Below are positions 20,665-31,719 of a stretch of 64,000 bases of DNA, piece after piece. The notes beneath the pieces were generated by a model, which searched no databases, was not told the origin of the DNA, and saw nothing but the letters and a program-made list of their open reading frames with translations. Position numbers and translations under genes: made by a program. Origin of the DNA: Tolypeutes matacus (Eukaryota > Chordata > Mammalia > Cingulata > Chlamyphoridae); assembly GCA_026826555.1 (NCBI GenBank), contig JAKSZT010053883.1:32778395-32842394 (forward strand). Direction: 5' to 3'. Each line of letters begins with the position of its first letter. Positions within the stretch are counted from its first letter, which is position 1.

Positions 20665-22258
20665 TTGGAAACTACATATCTGATAAGGGTTTGATTTCCA
20701 TTCTATATAAAGAGATCATACAACTCAACAGTGAAAGAGCAAACAATCCAATTTAAAAATGGGCAAAAGACTTAAAAAGACATTTCTCCAAAGAGGAAAT
20801 ACAAATGGTCAAAAAGCACATGAAAAAATGTTCAATACCACTAGCTGTTAGGGAAATGCAAATCAAAACAACAAGATATCATCTCACACTGCATAGAATG
20901 GCCATTATTTAAAAAACAAAACAATTAGTGCTGGAGAGGATGTGGAGAAATGGGAACATTCTTTCACTGTTGGTGGGAATGTAAAATGGTGCAGCCTCTG
21001 TGAATGACAGTTTGGCGGTTCTTCAGGAAGCTAAATATGAAACTGTCATATCCAGAAATTCCTCTACTAGAAATATATCCAGAAGAACTGGAAACTGTGG
21101 CGTGAACAGAGATTTGCACACCGATGTTCATAGTGGCGTTATTCACAATTGCCAAAAGATGGAAACAACTCAAATGTCCATCAACTGAATGAATAAACAA
21201 AATCTGGTATATACATATGATGGAATACTATGCTGCTGTAAGAAGTGATGAAATTGGGACACAAATGGTAATGTGGATGAACTTTGAAGGCTTTATGCTA
21301 AATGAAATAAGCCAGACACAGAAGTACAAATATTGTGTGGTCTCACTAATATGAACTAAATATGAAGAATAAAAGCATGGACTTAAAACCTAAAGTATAG
21401 ATTATTGGGAGATAAGAGGAGGACTGAGAACGGGTACTGATGCTTAATGTATATAGAAGTTATAATTGACTGTAAAAGTGTGGAAATGGATAGAGTTGAT
21501 GGTAACACATTAAAGTGAGAAGAACTAATGCAGCTGGTTTATAAATGGGATTGTGGCTGAAAAAGGTAGTCTAGGGATGTAAATGTCAATTGAAAGAAAG
21601 CTAGAGAATAATCTAGGGTCTGAATAACATAGTGAGCCCAGAAGTGGATGAGAATTGTGGTTAATAGTACAAATACAGGGAAGTGGCTGTGGCTCAATCA
21701 GTAGGGCTCCCGTTTACCATATGGGAGGCCCCGGGTTCGGTTCCTGGGTCCTCCTGGTGAAGGCAAGCCCGCCCGCACGGCGTGGTTAGCTGACCCAGAG
21801 AGCACAAACAGCAAGGGGGGGGATAAATGAATAAATAAATAAAATCTTAAAAAAAAAAAAAATAGTACAAATACAAGAATGTCCTTCTATGAATTAAAAC
21901 AAATGTACATCACTATTTAAAGGTGGTAAGAATGTGGAAAAGCATGAAGAAAATACAATTAATTTAACCTATGAACTATAGTTAACAGCAATACTGTAAT
22001 ATTCTTACATCAGTGCCAAAGATGTACCATGTTAATAATGGGGGGGGGTATGGAAAAAATATGCCAAATATATGTTATAGACCATAGTTAGTGGTCATAG
22101 TCTGATGATGATACTATCTCATAATGTTTAGCAGATATTCCTCAACAATGTAGTGTGTTGGTGGAGGGGTGTTGTATGGGAATTCCAAATATGTGCATGA
22201 TTGTTTTGTAAGTTCACAACTTCTCTAATAAAAATATATTAAAAATAAATAAATAAAT
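20665..22258 (+). mobile_element. L1 3' end, plus strand, 5' truncated
   Basis: It starts in late ORF2 or the 3' region (CATATCTGATAAGGGTTTGA, TTCTTTCACTGTTGGTGGGA), runs through a long 3' untranslated region and ends TTTGTTTTGTAAGTTCACAA with an AATAAA-rich tail. Its 3' end is the closest relative in this window of the composite-retroposon tail. The SINE at 21675-21862 is inserted in it. Confidence 0.85.
21675..21862 (+). repeat. DAS-type SINE, 190-bp class
   Basis: A full head-to-tail copy (GTGGCTGTGGCTCAATCAGT to AAAATCTTAAAAA) with a TSD of ATAGTACAAATACA(A)G at about 21660 and 21863. Confidence 0.95.
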
Positions 22259-23797
22259 TGGCCAGTGTTCTGGGGTGTAGGACACCAGGGGAAGGCTAGA
22301 CACTACTCAGAAGAGAGAAGGGAGAAGGAAAGGAGTCCCAGTTGGCTGGAAAAAAATCCATCCCCCACCCTTGGAGCAAACAGCAGTCTGCAGACTGTGG
22401 CAGCTCCAGACTGAGGAGGTTGCAGGAGTCCTCTTCCCCAAGAGAGGAGAGAAGAGACATAGCCTACAGCAAATTCAGATTTTGGCCAGTGAACAAGTCT
22501 GTTGCATTGGAGTGGTCACACTTCCAGGCTGGGTGGGGCTGTGACAATGATTGCCCTGAGAGTCAGCAGAGAGCTAAAGATAATTTGCCTTCTCAAACAC
22601 CCTCCCTACTGCCCAGGGCAGGTTGCTGAGGAGGCAGAGGGAAGGAGGGTGTGGCCAGCCTAGGGAGGAGAACAGCTTCTGAGAAACCTCCTCTGCTAGG
22701 CTTGGTCCACCCTGAGGACATTGTTTCTACATTGCCCTACAGGGTGAGATTACAGTGAATCCATTCCTTGCTAGCATATGGGGTTCTAAGCTGAGAGGTC
22801 CACCAGTGAGTGCCATCTGCTGGCAGACCAGAATAGTGCATAAAAAGAAGGGGAAAATAATAAATAAAAGACAAAATCAGGTGCCTTTACCAGCCCCTCT
22901 CCAAAGCCCTTGGAAACTGGCCTGCAACCCATTAATGGGTCCTTAGCCCTGGTTTGAGCAGTTAAACAGGGGACTAAGAATCAAAGAACAGTGGTAGCAC
23001 ACAGCTACTTAACAGTAAATCCCTAGGCAAGAGAAAGAAACTGAACATCAGAGTAAACTCAGCATCTTCAGATGCCTAGGCATAAGCAAAAAATTATAAG
23101 CCATACTTAGAAAAAGGAAGATTGACTCAGGCAAAGGAACAAATCAAAGCTCCATATAAGATACAGGACTTGAAATAGCTAATCAATGAGGTTCATACAA
23201 ATCTCCTAAATCAAATCAAGGAGTTGAAGGACACATGGCTAAAGAAATAAAAGACTTGAGAAGAAACTGGTGAGCACAAAGAAAAATCTGAGCCCTTCAA
23301 TAGAAAAAAATAACAGCTTATGGGAATGAAAGACATGATAAATGAGATTAAAAATACAATAGAGGCAAATACAACAAGATTTGAAATCTTGGAAGAAAGA
23401 ATCAGTGATGTTGAGGACAGAACAACTGAAATTGAAAAGAGAAGAACAGAGAGAGAAAAGAATGGAAAAAGTTGAGCAGGGGCTTAGGGAGTTGAATGAT
23501 AGCATGAAGTGCACTAACATATGTGTTATGGGAGTTCCAGAAGGCTAAGAGAAGGGAAAAGGGGCAGAAAGAATATTTGAGGAAACAATGGTTGAAAATT
23601 TCCCAACGCTCATGAAAGACATGAATATACCTGTCCAGGAAGCACAGTATACTCCAATTAGACTAAATCTAAATAGACCTACACTAAGACACAATATTCA
23701 GAATGCCAAATGCCAAAGGATAAAGATAAAGTTCTGAAAGCAGCAAGGAAGAAGTGAAACATCACATACAAGATATGTCTGATAAGACTTAATGTGG

Positions 23798-24538
23798 GAG
23801 AGGGAGAAGCAACGTGGCGGAGACAGGAGAGATCCTAGAACGCTCTCGTCACCATGAGCCTCCTCAACAAACCCACGAGTGAGATGACCCCGGAGGAGCT
23901 GCAGAAGCGGGAGGAGGAGGAGTTTAACACAGGTCCCCTCTCTGTGCTCACGCAGTCAGTCAAGAACAACACCCAAGTGCTCATCAACTGTCGCAACAAC
24001 AAGAAGCTCCTGGGCCGGGTGAAGGCCTTCGACAGGCATTGCAACATGGTGCTGGAGAACGTGAAGGAGATGTGGACTGAGGTCCCCAAGAGCGGCAAGG
24101 GCAAGAAGAAGTCCAAGCCAGTCAACAAGGACCGCTACATCTCCAAGATGTTCCTGCGCGGGGACTCCGTCATCGTGGTCCTGCGGAACCCGCTCATCGC
24201 TGGCAAGTAGGGGCCTCCTCCCCGCCGCCAGAACTTCCTGCCCCATCCTCCCAAGACCTGCCCTCGTGTCAGAAATACTACTACTAGGGAAGCGGCTGTG
24301 GCTCAATCAGTGGGGCTCCCGTTTACCATATGGGAGGCCCCGGGTTCAGTGCCCGGGGCCTCCTGGTGAGGGCAGGCCCGCCTGCACGGCGTGGTTGGCT
24401 GACCCAGCGAGCACAAGCAGCAGGGGGGGATAAATGAATAAATAAATAAATAAAATCTTTAAAAAAGAAAAAAAAAAGAAAAAAAGAAAGAAATACTACT
24501 ACTAATAAAAGCCCCTGTGTTTTTTTTTTTTTTTTAAA
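23798..24538 (+). pseudogene. SNRPD2: SNRPD2 processed retrocopy with intact ORF
   Basis: An intronless copy of the mRNA for Sm-D2, a core spliceosomal snRNP protein. The 118-codon frame at 23854-24210 is complete and matches the mammalian protein throughout except Thr at residue 8, where I recall Lys in human. It retains a 5' UTR, a 3' UTR with AATAAA (interrupted by a SINE) and a short A tail. The TSD AAGACTTAATGTGG lies at 23784-23797 and 24539-24552. High GC contrasts with the host L1. It lies in the MACF1 intron on the same strand. The lack of introns makes it a retrocopy; whether it is expressed is unknown. Confidence 0.95.
24287..24488 (+). repeat. DAS-type SINE inside the SNRPD2 retrocopy 3' UTR
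   Basis: A full 190-bp-class copy with the perfect 16-bp TSD AGAAATACTACTACTA (24271-24286 and 24489-24504). It separates the retrocopy coding region from its AATAAA signal, which makes it the third layer of nesting: L1, retrocopy, SINE. Confidence 0.97.
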
Positions 24539-25916
24539 AAGACTTAATGTGGATTTGTCTTCAGGAAACATAGAGGTGAGAAGGCAGTGGTATAATTAAG
24601 GTAGAGAAAGAGAAAAACTGACAGCCAAGAATTCTTTATCTGGCAAAACTGTCCATCAAATACGACAGTAAGTTTAAAATATTTACAGATAAACAGAAAT
24701 GAAGAGAGTTTAAACAAGAATCCATCTCTGCAAGAAACTCTAAAGGGAGTTTTGCAGCCAGAAGAATAGAGAAGAGAGAGAGGCTTAGAGGAGAGTACAA
24801 AAGTGAAGACTATCAGAAAGGGTACCCAAAAGGGTAAAAAGATAGACACAAGTAAGGTATGACATATGAAAGTCAAAGGATAAAATGATTGAAATAAGTA
24901 ATGTCTTTACAGTAATAACATTGAATGTTAATGGATTAAACTCCCCAATCAAAAGAAACAGACTGTCAGAATGGATAAGAAAACGTAAGCCATCCATATG
25001 CTGTCTGCAGGAGACTCCCCTTAGACCTTAAGGTACAAATAGACTGAAAGTGAAAGGTTGGAAAAAGATTTTTCATGCAAATAGTGACCAAAAGAAAGCA
25101 GGGGTAGCTATACTGGTGTCAGACAAAACAGACTTTAAATGCAAAAAAAAGTGGTAAGAGATTCAGAAGGCCATTATATATTAATAAAAGGGACAATCCA
25201 CTAGGAAGGAGTAACAGTTGTAAATATCTATGCACCTAACCAGGGTGCCCCAAAATACATGAGGCAAACTCTGGCAAAACTGAGAGGAGATATATGCAGC
25301 TTTACAATAATAGTTGGAGACTTCAACACACCACTCACAGCAATACATAGAACCACTAGACAGAAGATCAATAAGGAAACAGAGAACTTAAACAATATGA
25401 TAAGTGAGCTAGACCTAACAGACATATACAGAACATTGTACCCCAGATGATCAGGTTATACATTCTTCTCAAGTGCTCATGGATCTTTCTCAAGGATAGA
25501 CCACATGTTGGGCCACAAAACAGCTCTCAGTAAATTTAAGGAGACTGAAATTATACAAAGCATCTTCTCTGATCATAGTGGATTGAAGCTGGAAATCAGT
25601 GGTAGGCAGGAAAGGGGAAATTTTACAAATAGATGGAGGCTAAACAACATACTTATCAAAGAAGAAATTGCAAGAGAAATTAGTAGAATCTTGAGAAAAA
25701 TGAAAACATGAACACAACTCATCAAAACTTATGGGGTACAGTGAAGGCAGTGCTGAGAGTGAAATTTATAGCCCTATATGCCTATATTTAAAAAAGAAGA
25801 AAGAGCTAAAATCAAAGACCCAAGTGAACACCTGGAGAAACTAGAAAAAGAACAGCAAACCTTTCCCAAAGCAAGCAGAAGGAAAGAAATAATAAAGATT
25901 AAAGCAGAATTAGGGA

Positions 25917-26015
25917 AACGGATGTGGCTCAAGAGGTTCGGCATCCGTCTACCATATGGAGAGACCGGGGTTCGATCCCCGGTACCTCCCGGTAAAAAAA
26001 AAAAAAAAAAAAAAA
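25917..26015 (+). repeat. Short tRNA-head DAS-type SINE
   Basis: It has GGGAAACGGATGTGGCTCAA, ACCATATGGAGAGACCGGGG, TTCGATCCCCGGTACCTCCC and poly(A). The B-box-like region is nearly perfect. TSD: AAAGCAGAATTA against AAGGCAGAATTAA. Inserted in L1 ORF2. Confidence 0.93.
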
Positions 26016-26546
26016 GGCAGAATTAAATGAAATTGAGGGGAAAAAAAGAGAGAAAATCAACAAAACCAAAAGCTGGTTCTTTGAGAAGATTAATAAAATT
26101 GAGAAACCCTTAGCTAGACTAACAAAGAAAAAAAGAGAAAAGATGAAAATAAATAAAATGAGGAATGAATTTTATTTCCATAGAAATAAAAAGGATCATA
26201 GAAGAGGCTCTTATGAGAATCTATATACCAACAAATGAGACAACCTCGACAAAATGGACAAATTCCTAGAAATGCACAACCTGCATTGACTCTAAAAGAA
26301 ATACAGGAACTCAACAAAACAATCACAAGAGGTTGACTCCTAAAAAAAATCTTCTAACACTGAAAAGTTTAGGATCAGATGGCTTCACAGGTGAATTCTA
26401 GCAAACATTTTGAGAAGAATTAAAACCAATCCTGTTTAAACTCTTCCAAAAAATTGAAAAGGAGGGAAAATTAACCAACACATTTTATAGCATCACACTA
26501 CTACCAAAGCCTGATAAACATAGTACAAGAAAAGAAAATTACAGGG

Positions 26547-26880
26547 AAACAGATGTGGCTCAAGTGATTGGCTCCCGTCCAGGGTTTGATTCCCAGGGCT
26601 TCCTGGTGAAAGGCAAGCTGGCCCACGCAGGAGTGCTGGCCCACACGGGGTGCTAGCTCCAGTGGAGAGCTGGTGCAGCAAGATGATGCAACAAAAAGAG
26701 ACACAGAGGAGAGACAATAAGAGACACAGCAGACCAGGGTGCTGAGGGTAGCGCAAGAGATTGAGCGCCTCCTAAAGAGAAGACAGGCAGACACAGAAGA
26801 ACACACAGAGAGCAGACGGTGAGTGCAAAACAACACCAGTAGTGGTTGGGGGGTAGAAATAAATCTTTAAAAAGAAAGAA
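26547..26880 (+). repeat. DAS-type SINE, long two-head variant
   Basis: It has the same organisation as the element at 361-780: head, GCAAGATGATGCAACAAAAA, a second head-like GGGTAGCGCAAGAGATTGAG, AGACAGGCAGACACAGAAGA and an A-rich tail. The TSD AAGAAAATTACAG lies on both sides. Confidence 0.9.
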
Positions 26881-27078
26881 AATTACAGATCAGTCTTTCT
26901 AATAAACATGGATGCAAAAATTCTCAACAATATACTTGCAAATTGAAACCAACAGCATATTAAAAGAATCATATGACCAAGTGGATTTTATTCCTGGTAT
27001 GCAAGCATGGTTCAACATAAGAAAATCAATTAATGTAATACACCACATTAACTCATGAAAGGAACAAAACCATAATAA

Positions 27079-27848
27079 GTGTGTTATTTAACTTCCATAT
27101 GTTTGTGGATTTTCCAGTTCTCTGCCTGTTACTGATTTCCAGCTTCATTCCATTATGGCCAGAGAAGATACTTTATATAAGTTCAGTCTTTTTAAATTTA
27201 TTGAGACTTGTTTTGTGACCCAAGTTGTGGTCTATCCTGGAGAGCAATCCATGTGCACTTGAGAAGAATGTATATCCTGCTGTTTGGGGGTGCAGTGTTC
27301 TGTATATGTCTTTAGGTTTAGTTCATTTATCATACTGTTAAAATTCTCTGTTTCCTTATTGATATTCTGTCTAGATGGTCTTTCTATTGATGAGAGTGGT
27401 GTATTGAAGTTTCCAACTATTATTGTAGAAGTGTCTATTTGTCCCTTCAGTTTTGCCACTGTTTGCCTCATGTATTTTGGGGCATTGTGGTTGGATGCAT
27501 AAATATTTATGATAGGATGAAAGGTGGATTGCCCCTTTTATTAATATATAGTGTCCTTTGTTTCTTGTAACAGCTTTTGTCCTAAAGTCCACTTTGTCCC
27601 ATATTTGTAATAGCTACCCCAGCTCTTTTTTGGTTACTATTTGCATGGAATATCTTTTTCCATCCTTTCACTTTCAACCTATTTGTTTCTTTGGGTCTAA
27701 GATGAGCCTGTTGTAAACAGAATATAGTTAGATCATGCCTTCTTATCCATTCTGCCAATCTGTGTCTTTTGACTGGGGATTTAAACCATTAGCAGTCAGT
27801 GTTATTACTGTAAAATAGTACTTCAGTCATTTTGTCCTATGGTTTTTA
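27079..27848 (-). mobile_element. Oppositely oriented L1, ORF2 endonuclease part
   Basis: The reverse-strand frame reads L1 ORF2 N-terminal endonuclease coding (27232-27471 includes MRQTVAKLKGQ and TIIVGNFNTPL), with the ORF2 start near 27780. It is the 3' end of the minus-strand L1 that continues through 30691-35085. It has no L1 3' terminus: it joins the plus-strand L1 at 27078/27079, in mid ORF2 on both sides. Confidence 0.85.
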
Positions 27849-28037
27849 TATGTTGTGGCCGTTGGGCAGTTTAATTTAATTATGGATTCCAAAAATATAA
27901 TTGGATCATGCTTGTAAACTGATCTGTTAATCTGGGCATGATTAGGTTATGATTAGGGCATTGAGCCCCACCCCTTGGTGGTGGGGAATCGAATATAAAA
28001 GGCAAGGCAAAGGACAGTTGAAGCAGTCTTTTGAGAA

Positions 28038-28228
28038 GCAATTTTTTTTTATTTTTTTAAAGATTTTATTTATTTATTCATTTATCCCCCCCTTGCTGCT
28101 TGTGCTCGCCGGGTCAGCCAACCACGCCGTGTGGGCGGGCTTGCCCTCACCAGGAGGCCCCGGGAACCGTACCCCGGGCCTCCCATATGGTAAACGGGAG
28201 CCCTACTGATTGAGCCACAGCCGCCTCC
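28038..28228 (-). repeat. DAS-type SINE within the 5' LTR
   Basis: A reverse 190-bp-class copy (AAAGATTTTATTTATTTATT to TTGAGCCACAGCCGCCTCCC) flanked by TTGAGAAGCAATTTT on both sides. The 3' LTR lacks it, so it inserted after the LTR element had integrated. Confidence 0.95.
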
Positions 28229-28908
28229 CTTGAGAAGCAATTTTGATGTTGGAAAGAAGCCCCAGGAGAAGAGAAGCAAGCCGTTTGCCTGATCGCCTAC
28301 AGCTGACCTTGTGGAGGAAACAGGAGCTAAGCCTGGAGAGAAACGCAGCCCTGGGAAGAGAGGAACCCAAGAAGCCTGAACCCTGGCAAACGCCGGCAGC
28401 TGTCTTGCTCTAACACGTGGCAATGGACTGTGGTGAGAGAAGAAACTTAACGCTTTATGGCCTGGTATCTGTGGACTTCTACCCCAAATAAATACCCTTT
28501 ATAAAGACCAACCCATTTTTGGTATTTTACATTAGCACCCCTTTGGCTGACTAATACAGAATTTGGTACCGAGGAGTGGGGAAGTGCTTTTGTAATTACC
28601 AAAATGTTGGAACGGTTTTATAAATGGGTAAGGGGTATTTTTTGGAGGAATTGTGAAATGCTTGATGGAAAAGGACTAGATCACTTTGAAGAGACTATTG
28701 ATAGCAATATGGACACTAAAGAGACTTTCTGTGATGCCTTAGAAGTAAACGATGAAACTATTATTGGAAACTGGAGGAAAGGCGATCCATGTTTTAAAGT
28801 TGCAGAGAACTTAGCAAGATGAACTCCTGGTGTTATATGGAAGACAGAATTTGAAAATGGCGAACTAGAGCATTTGCTGAAGTACTTTCCAAAATAAACC
28901 CGGAGGAT

Positions 28909-29685
28909 GTGGCTTGGCTTCTCCTTGCAGCTTATAGCAAAATACTAGAGGAGCAAAATACACTAAGGACTGAACTTTTGGGCAGAAAGAAAACAGAAGT
29001 TGATTCCAGAACTTCCAAGTTTGTGAAAATCAAATTCCCAGATGAAAGTGCCCCGTTTGAAGACTTAGCTAAACCTGGAACTTGTAAATCAGAATTGAAG
29101 ATGCAGTTATCTCGGAAAGACTTGTGGAAAGTCTTACTGTCTGATGGCTTGGACCCCTGCTTCCTGCATGCTAAACCAACAAAGTTTTTGAGAGAGCTAT
29201 ATGAACAAAACCACTGTCAGCTTGGACAAAAGAGGACATGGAAAGGAGAAATTGAGGGAGAAACAGCTTTAAGAAGAAAACCATGGAAGCAGAGATCTGG
29301 GATTAAAACATCTCCTTGGGCCAAGAGAAGAGCCCCACCCATATGTACAGAGAGGGTGAGTTTTCCCCTGCAGTTGAAAAGGGTGGATGTCCCCACCCGA
29401 TGTTCTGGGAGAGTTTTGCCACCCCATGGTGCAGGAAGGGTGGAGCACATTCCTCAAAGATTAGGGCGGTTAAGGTCAACACCCCATAGGTCTGAGAGGG
29501 GTGTACTTGTCCCTCATGGATTAGAGAAGGCCAGGTGGTCAACCCATTGCTCTGAGAGGGTTGAACCTGTATGCCAAAGGTTAGGGAAGGCCAGGTGGTC
29601 AACTCGTTGCTCTGAGAGGGTTGAACCTGTATGCCAAAGGTTAGGGGGAATGTTCTCTTCACCTCACTGTATTAGGGGGTCTTAA
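28909..29685 (+). other. 258-codon open frame in the MaLR internal region (not a recognised gene)
   Basis: An uninterrupted frame across about half of the internal region. The predicted product is basic, with no retroviral domain I recognise. Its C-terminal third consists of repeats of a roughly 20-residue unit, reflecting a 60-bp DNA tandem repeat. MaLR internal regions are generally considered non-coding or relics of a fused gag-like frame, so I treat this as a relic rather than a gene. Confidence 0.5.
29460..29645 (+). repeat. 60-bp tandem repeat in the MaLR internal region
   Basis: Two nearly identical 60-bp units lie at about 29523-29582 and 29583-29642, each with GAAGGCCAGGTGGTCAAC and GAGAGGGTTGAACCTGTATG. 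A more diverged unit at about 29460-29522 precedes them. The unit length is a multiple of three, so the reading frame survives. Confidence 0.85.
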
Positions 29686-30690
29686 GACTTTAACCCAAAG
29701 ATTGGGTAAGGTGTGGCAATCACCTCAACACTCTTGGAGGGTGAGGTCTGGAGCTTGGCCGACACCCAGATGCTTGATGAGGGTGGAACCAAGAAAATGG
29801 CCCTTGGGCAAGCCTGTGCAAAGGGTGGGTTCCCATGTGGCCCTAAGGAGAAGAAACCATCTTCTTAAGAATGACTCTCAGACTTTGAAATCCAATGGAG
29901 TATGCCCTACAGGTTTACTGAACTGTAGAGGATCCATGACTCATGTTTAACATCCCAGTTTCTTCTTAATTGAAAATGTTTATCCTTTGTTTTTCCATTT
30001 GTGTATTGGAACCAGTTAAATGGTTTTATAAGTTTCAGAGGTCTACAGCAGATGCAATTTTGCCTGAAGACAAACTGTATTTCTTTAAAATGATTTTGAT
30101 ATGATTTTGCACTTGGATTTTTACTGATTTAAGTTTTTTATAATATTGTAATGTATTTTTGGAATTCAGAGGGTGGAATGTGGCTGTTGGGCAGTTTGAT
30201 GTGATTATGAATTCCAAAAATATAATTGGATCATGCTTGTAAACTGATCTGTTAATCTAGGCATCATTGGGTTATGATTAGGGCGTTGAGCCCCACCCCT
30301 TGGTGGTGGGGAATCGAATATAAAAGGCAAGGCAAAGGACAGTTGAAGCAGTCTTTTGAGAAGCAATTTTGATGTTGGAAAGAAGGCCCCAGGAGAAGAG
30401 AAGCAAGCCGTTTGCCTGATCGCCTACAGCTGACCTTGTGGAGAAACCAGGAGCTAAGCCTGGAGAGAAACGCAGCCCCGGGAAGAGAGGAACTCCAGAA
30501 GCCTGAACCCTGGCAAACACCGGCAACTGTCTTGCTCTAACACGTGGCAATGGACTGTGGTGAGAGAAGAAACTTAATGCTTTATGGCCTGGTATCTGTA
30601 GACTTCTACCCTAAATAAATACCCTTTATAAAGACCAACCCATTTTTGGTATTTCACATTAGAACCCCTTTGGCTGACTAATACATACGT

Positions 30691-30785
30691 CATATCTTTT
30701 TATGTCTCTCTTTACCTTTATTGCAAACTCTTTTTCTGTATAGCTGATCTTTGATGATGTATCTTTCTGATCCTTTTCTCATTTT
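30691..30785 (-). mobile_element. Minus-strand L1, segment between LTR element and composite C
   Basis: A short T-rich continuation of the minus-strand L1 between ORF2 and ORF1. It is bounded on the left by the MaLR TSD and on the right by the composite retroposon. Confidence 0.6.
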
Positions 30786-30788
30786 TGT

Positions 30789-30798
<10 letters not shown>

Positions 30799-30827
<29 letters not shown>

Positions 30828-31706
30828 TATCTTTAAACAATTTACTGAAGTATATCATTCATACATGAACATACATAAACTATAAGTGTTCAGTAGACAT
30901 TGTGAACTTACAAAACAAACATGCATAACATCATACAGGGCTCCCACATATCACCCCCCCACAAACACTTTGCATTGTTATGAAACATTTGTTAACATAT
31001 CGTGAAAGAGCATTGTCAAAGTATTACTATTAGCTGTAGTCCATATCTTCCTTCCCTATACATTTTTTTAAGGATTTATTAATTTATTAATTTACTTTTA
31101 TCCATTTTTACCCCCCACCACCACCATTTTTGCTATTTCTGTATCCATTCACTGGGCGACTCTGTGTCAGTTTCCTGCCCTCTCTTCTCCTCCTTCTCCT
31201 CCTGTCTTCACTGGGATTCGATCCTCGGAACGTCCGATGTGGGAGAGAGGCATCCTACTGCCTGTGCCACCTTAGTTCCTGGTTTTTCAGCACATCTCGT
31301 CTTGGCTCTCCCTTGTGTCACTCTCCTGCTACATTGTCATCTGGCTGTGTGGCTTGTGGGGCCTGGAGGCCCATGTGCCTTCTATATTTTTCTTTTTTAA
31401 ATTTTTACTGGGAGGTCCCAGAGATCGAACCCAGGTCCCTCCATATGGGAGACAGACACCCAACCATTTGAGTCACATCTGTCCCCCTGTTACATCTCTT
31501 AAGTTTGACCATAGATATCTAGAGTTACAGTCATTTCCCCATACAGGATGGTCATATAATAAATCAGGCTAAGTTTATCACCAGCATTCCAAAAACCAGA
31601 CCTAGGGAGAAAAACTAGGTCTGGGGACACATGCATCGTTTCTAATATAGCGAATGTTTAGCCTACCCTGATTATCACAAAATCAGGGATAGTGAGAATA
31701 TTCGCA
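30799..31706 (-). mobile_element. Composite retroposon copy C, minus strand
   Basis: The 908-bp unit is flanked by TGTTTCTGTATAT (30786-30798 and 31707-31719). The tail is at 30826-31064, the long SINE at 31065-31490 and the head at 31491-31706, which ends (element 5' end) at GAATATTCGCA. The head hairpin AGACCTAG/CTAGGTCT is intact. The poly(T) side has been replaced by about thirteen TA dinucleotides. Confidence 0.8.
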
Positions 31707-31719
31707 TGTTTCTGTATAT

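Larger units (their letters stand above)
22259..27078 (+). mobile_element. L1 element, plus strand: 5' region, ORF1, first half of ORF2
   Basis: It runs from an L1 5' untranslated region (GAGTGCCATCTGCTGGCAGA near 22805) into a broken ORF1 (about 23050-24590; coiled-coil and RRM-type text such as CATATGTGTTATGGGAGTTC) and ORF2. The endonuclease part of ORF2 lies around 24920-25710, with SDHSG at the conserved SDH site and RIDHMLGH-like coding. The reverse-transcriptase entry is near 26880-27060. It stops abruptly in mid ORF2 at about 27078, where an oppositely oriented L1 begins. It hosts the SNRPD2 retrocopy and two SINEs. Many stops and frameshifts show it is dead. Confidence 0.8.
27854..30685 (+). 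mobile_element. Complete MaLR-type LTR element (two LTRs and internal region)
   Basis: 5' LTR 27854-28558, internal region 28559-30178, 3' LTR 30179-30685. The LTRs start TGTGGC and end AATACA and are alike at about 95% by eye. Flanks are TATGT and TACGT, a 4/5 match to a 5-bp TSD. Just inside the 5' LTR, TTTGGTACCGAGGAGTGGGG resembles the start of MaLR internal regions at the primer-binding site. A purine tract CAGAGGGTGGAA precedes the 3' LTR. The internal region (about 1.6 kb) fits the known MaLR size and has no gag or pol that I recognise. It is inserted between ORF1 and ORF2 of the minus-strand L1. Confidence 0.88.

Noticed and set aside
25917..26015. Possible functional tRNA gene
   Set aside because: The head has tRNA-like box sequences, but there is no complete cloverleaf that I can support. 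It is followed by poly(A) and flanked by a TSD, so it is a SINE.
28082..28423. 113-codon minus-strand frame (with a twin at 30278-30550)
   Set aside because: It lies in the MaLR LTRs and repeats because the LTR is duplicated; no known protein.
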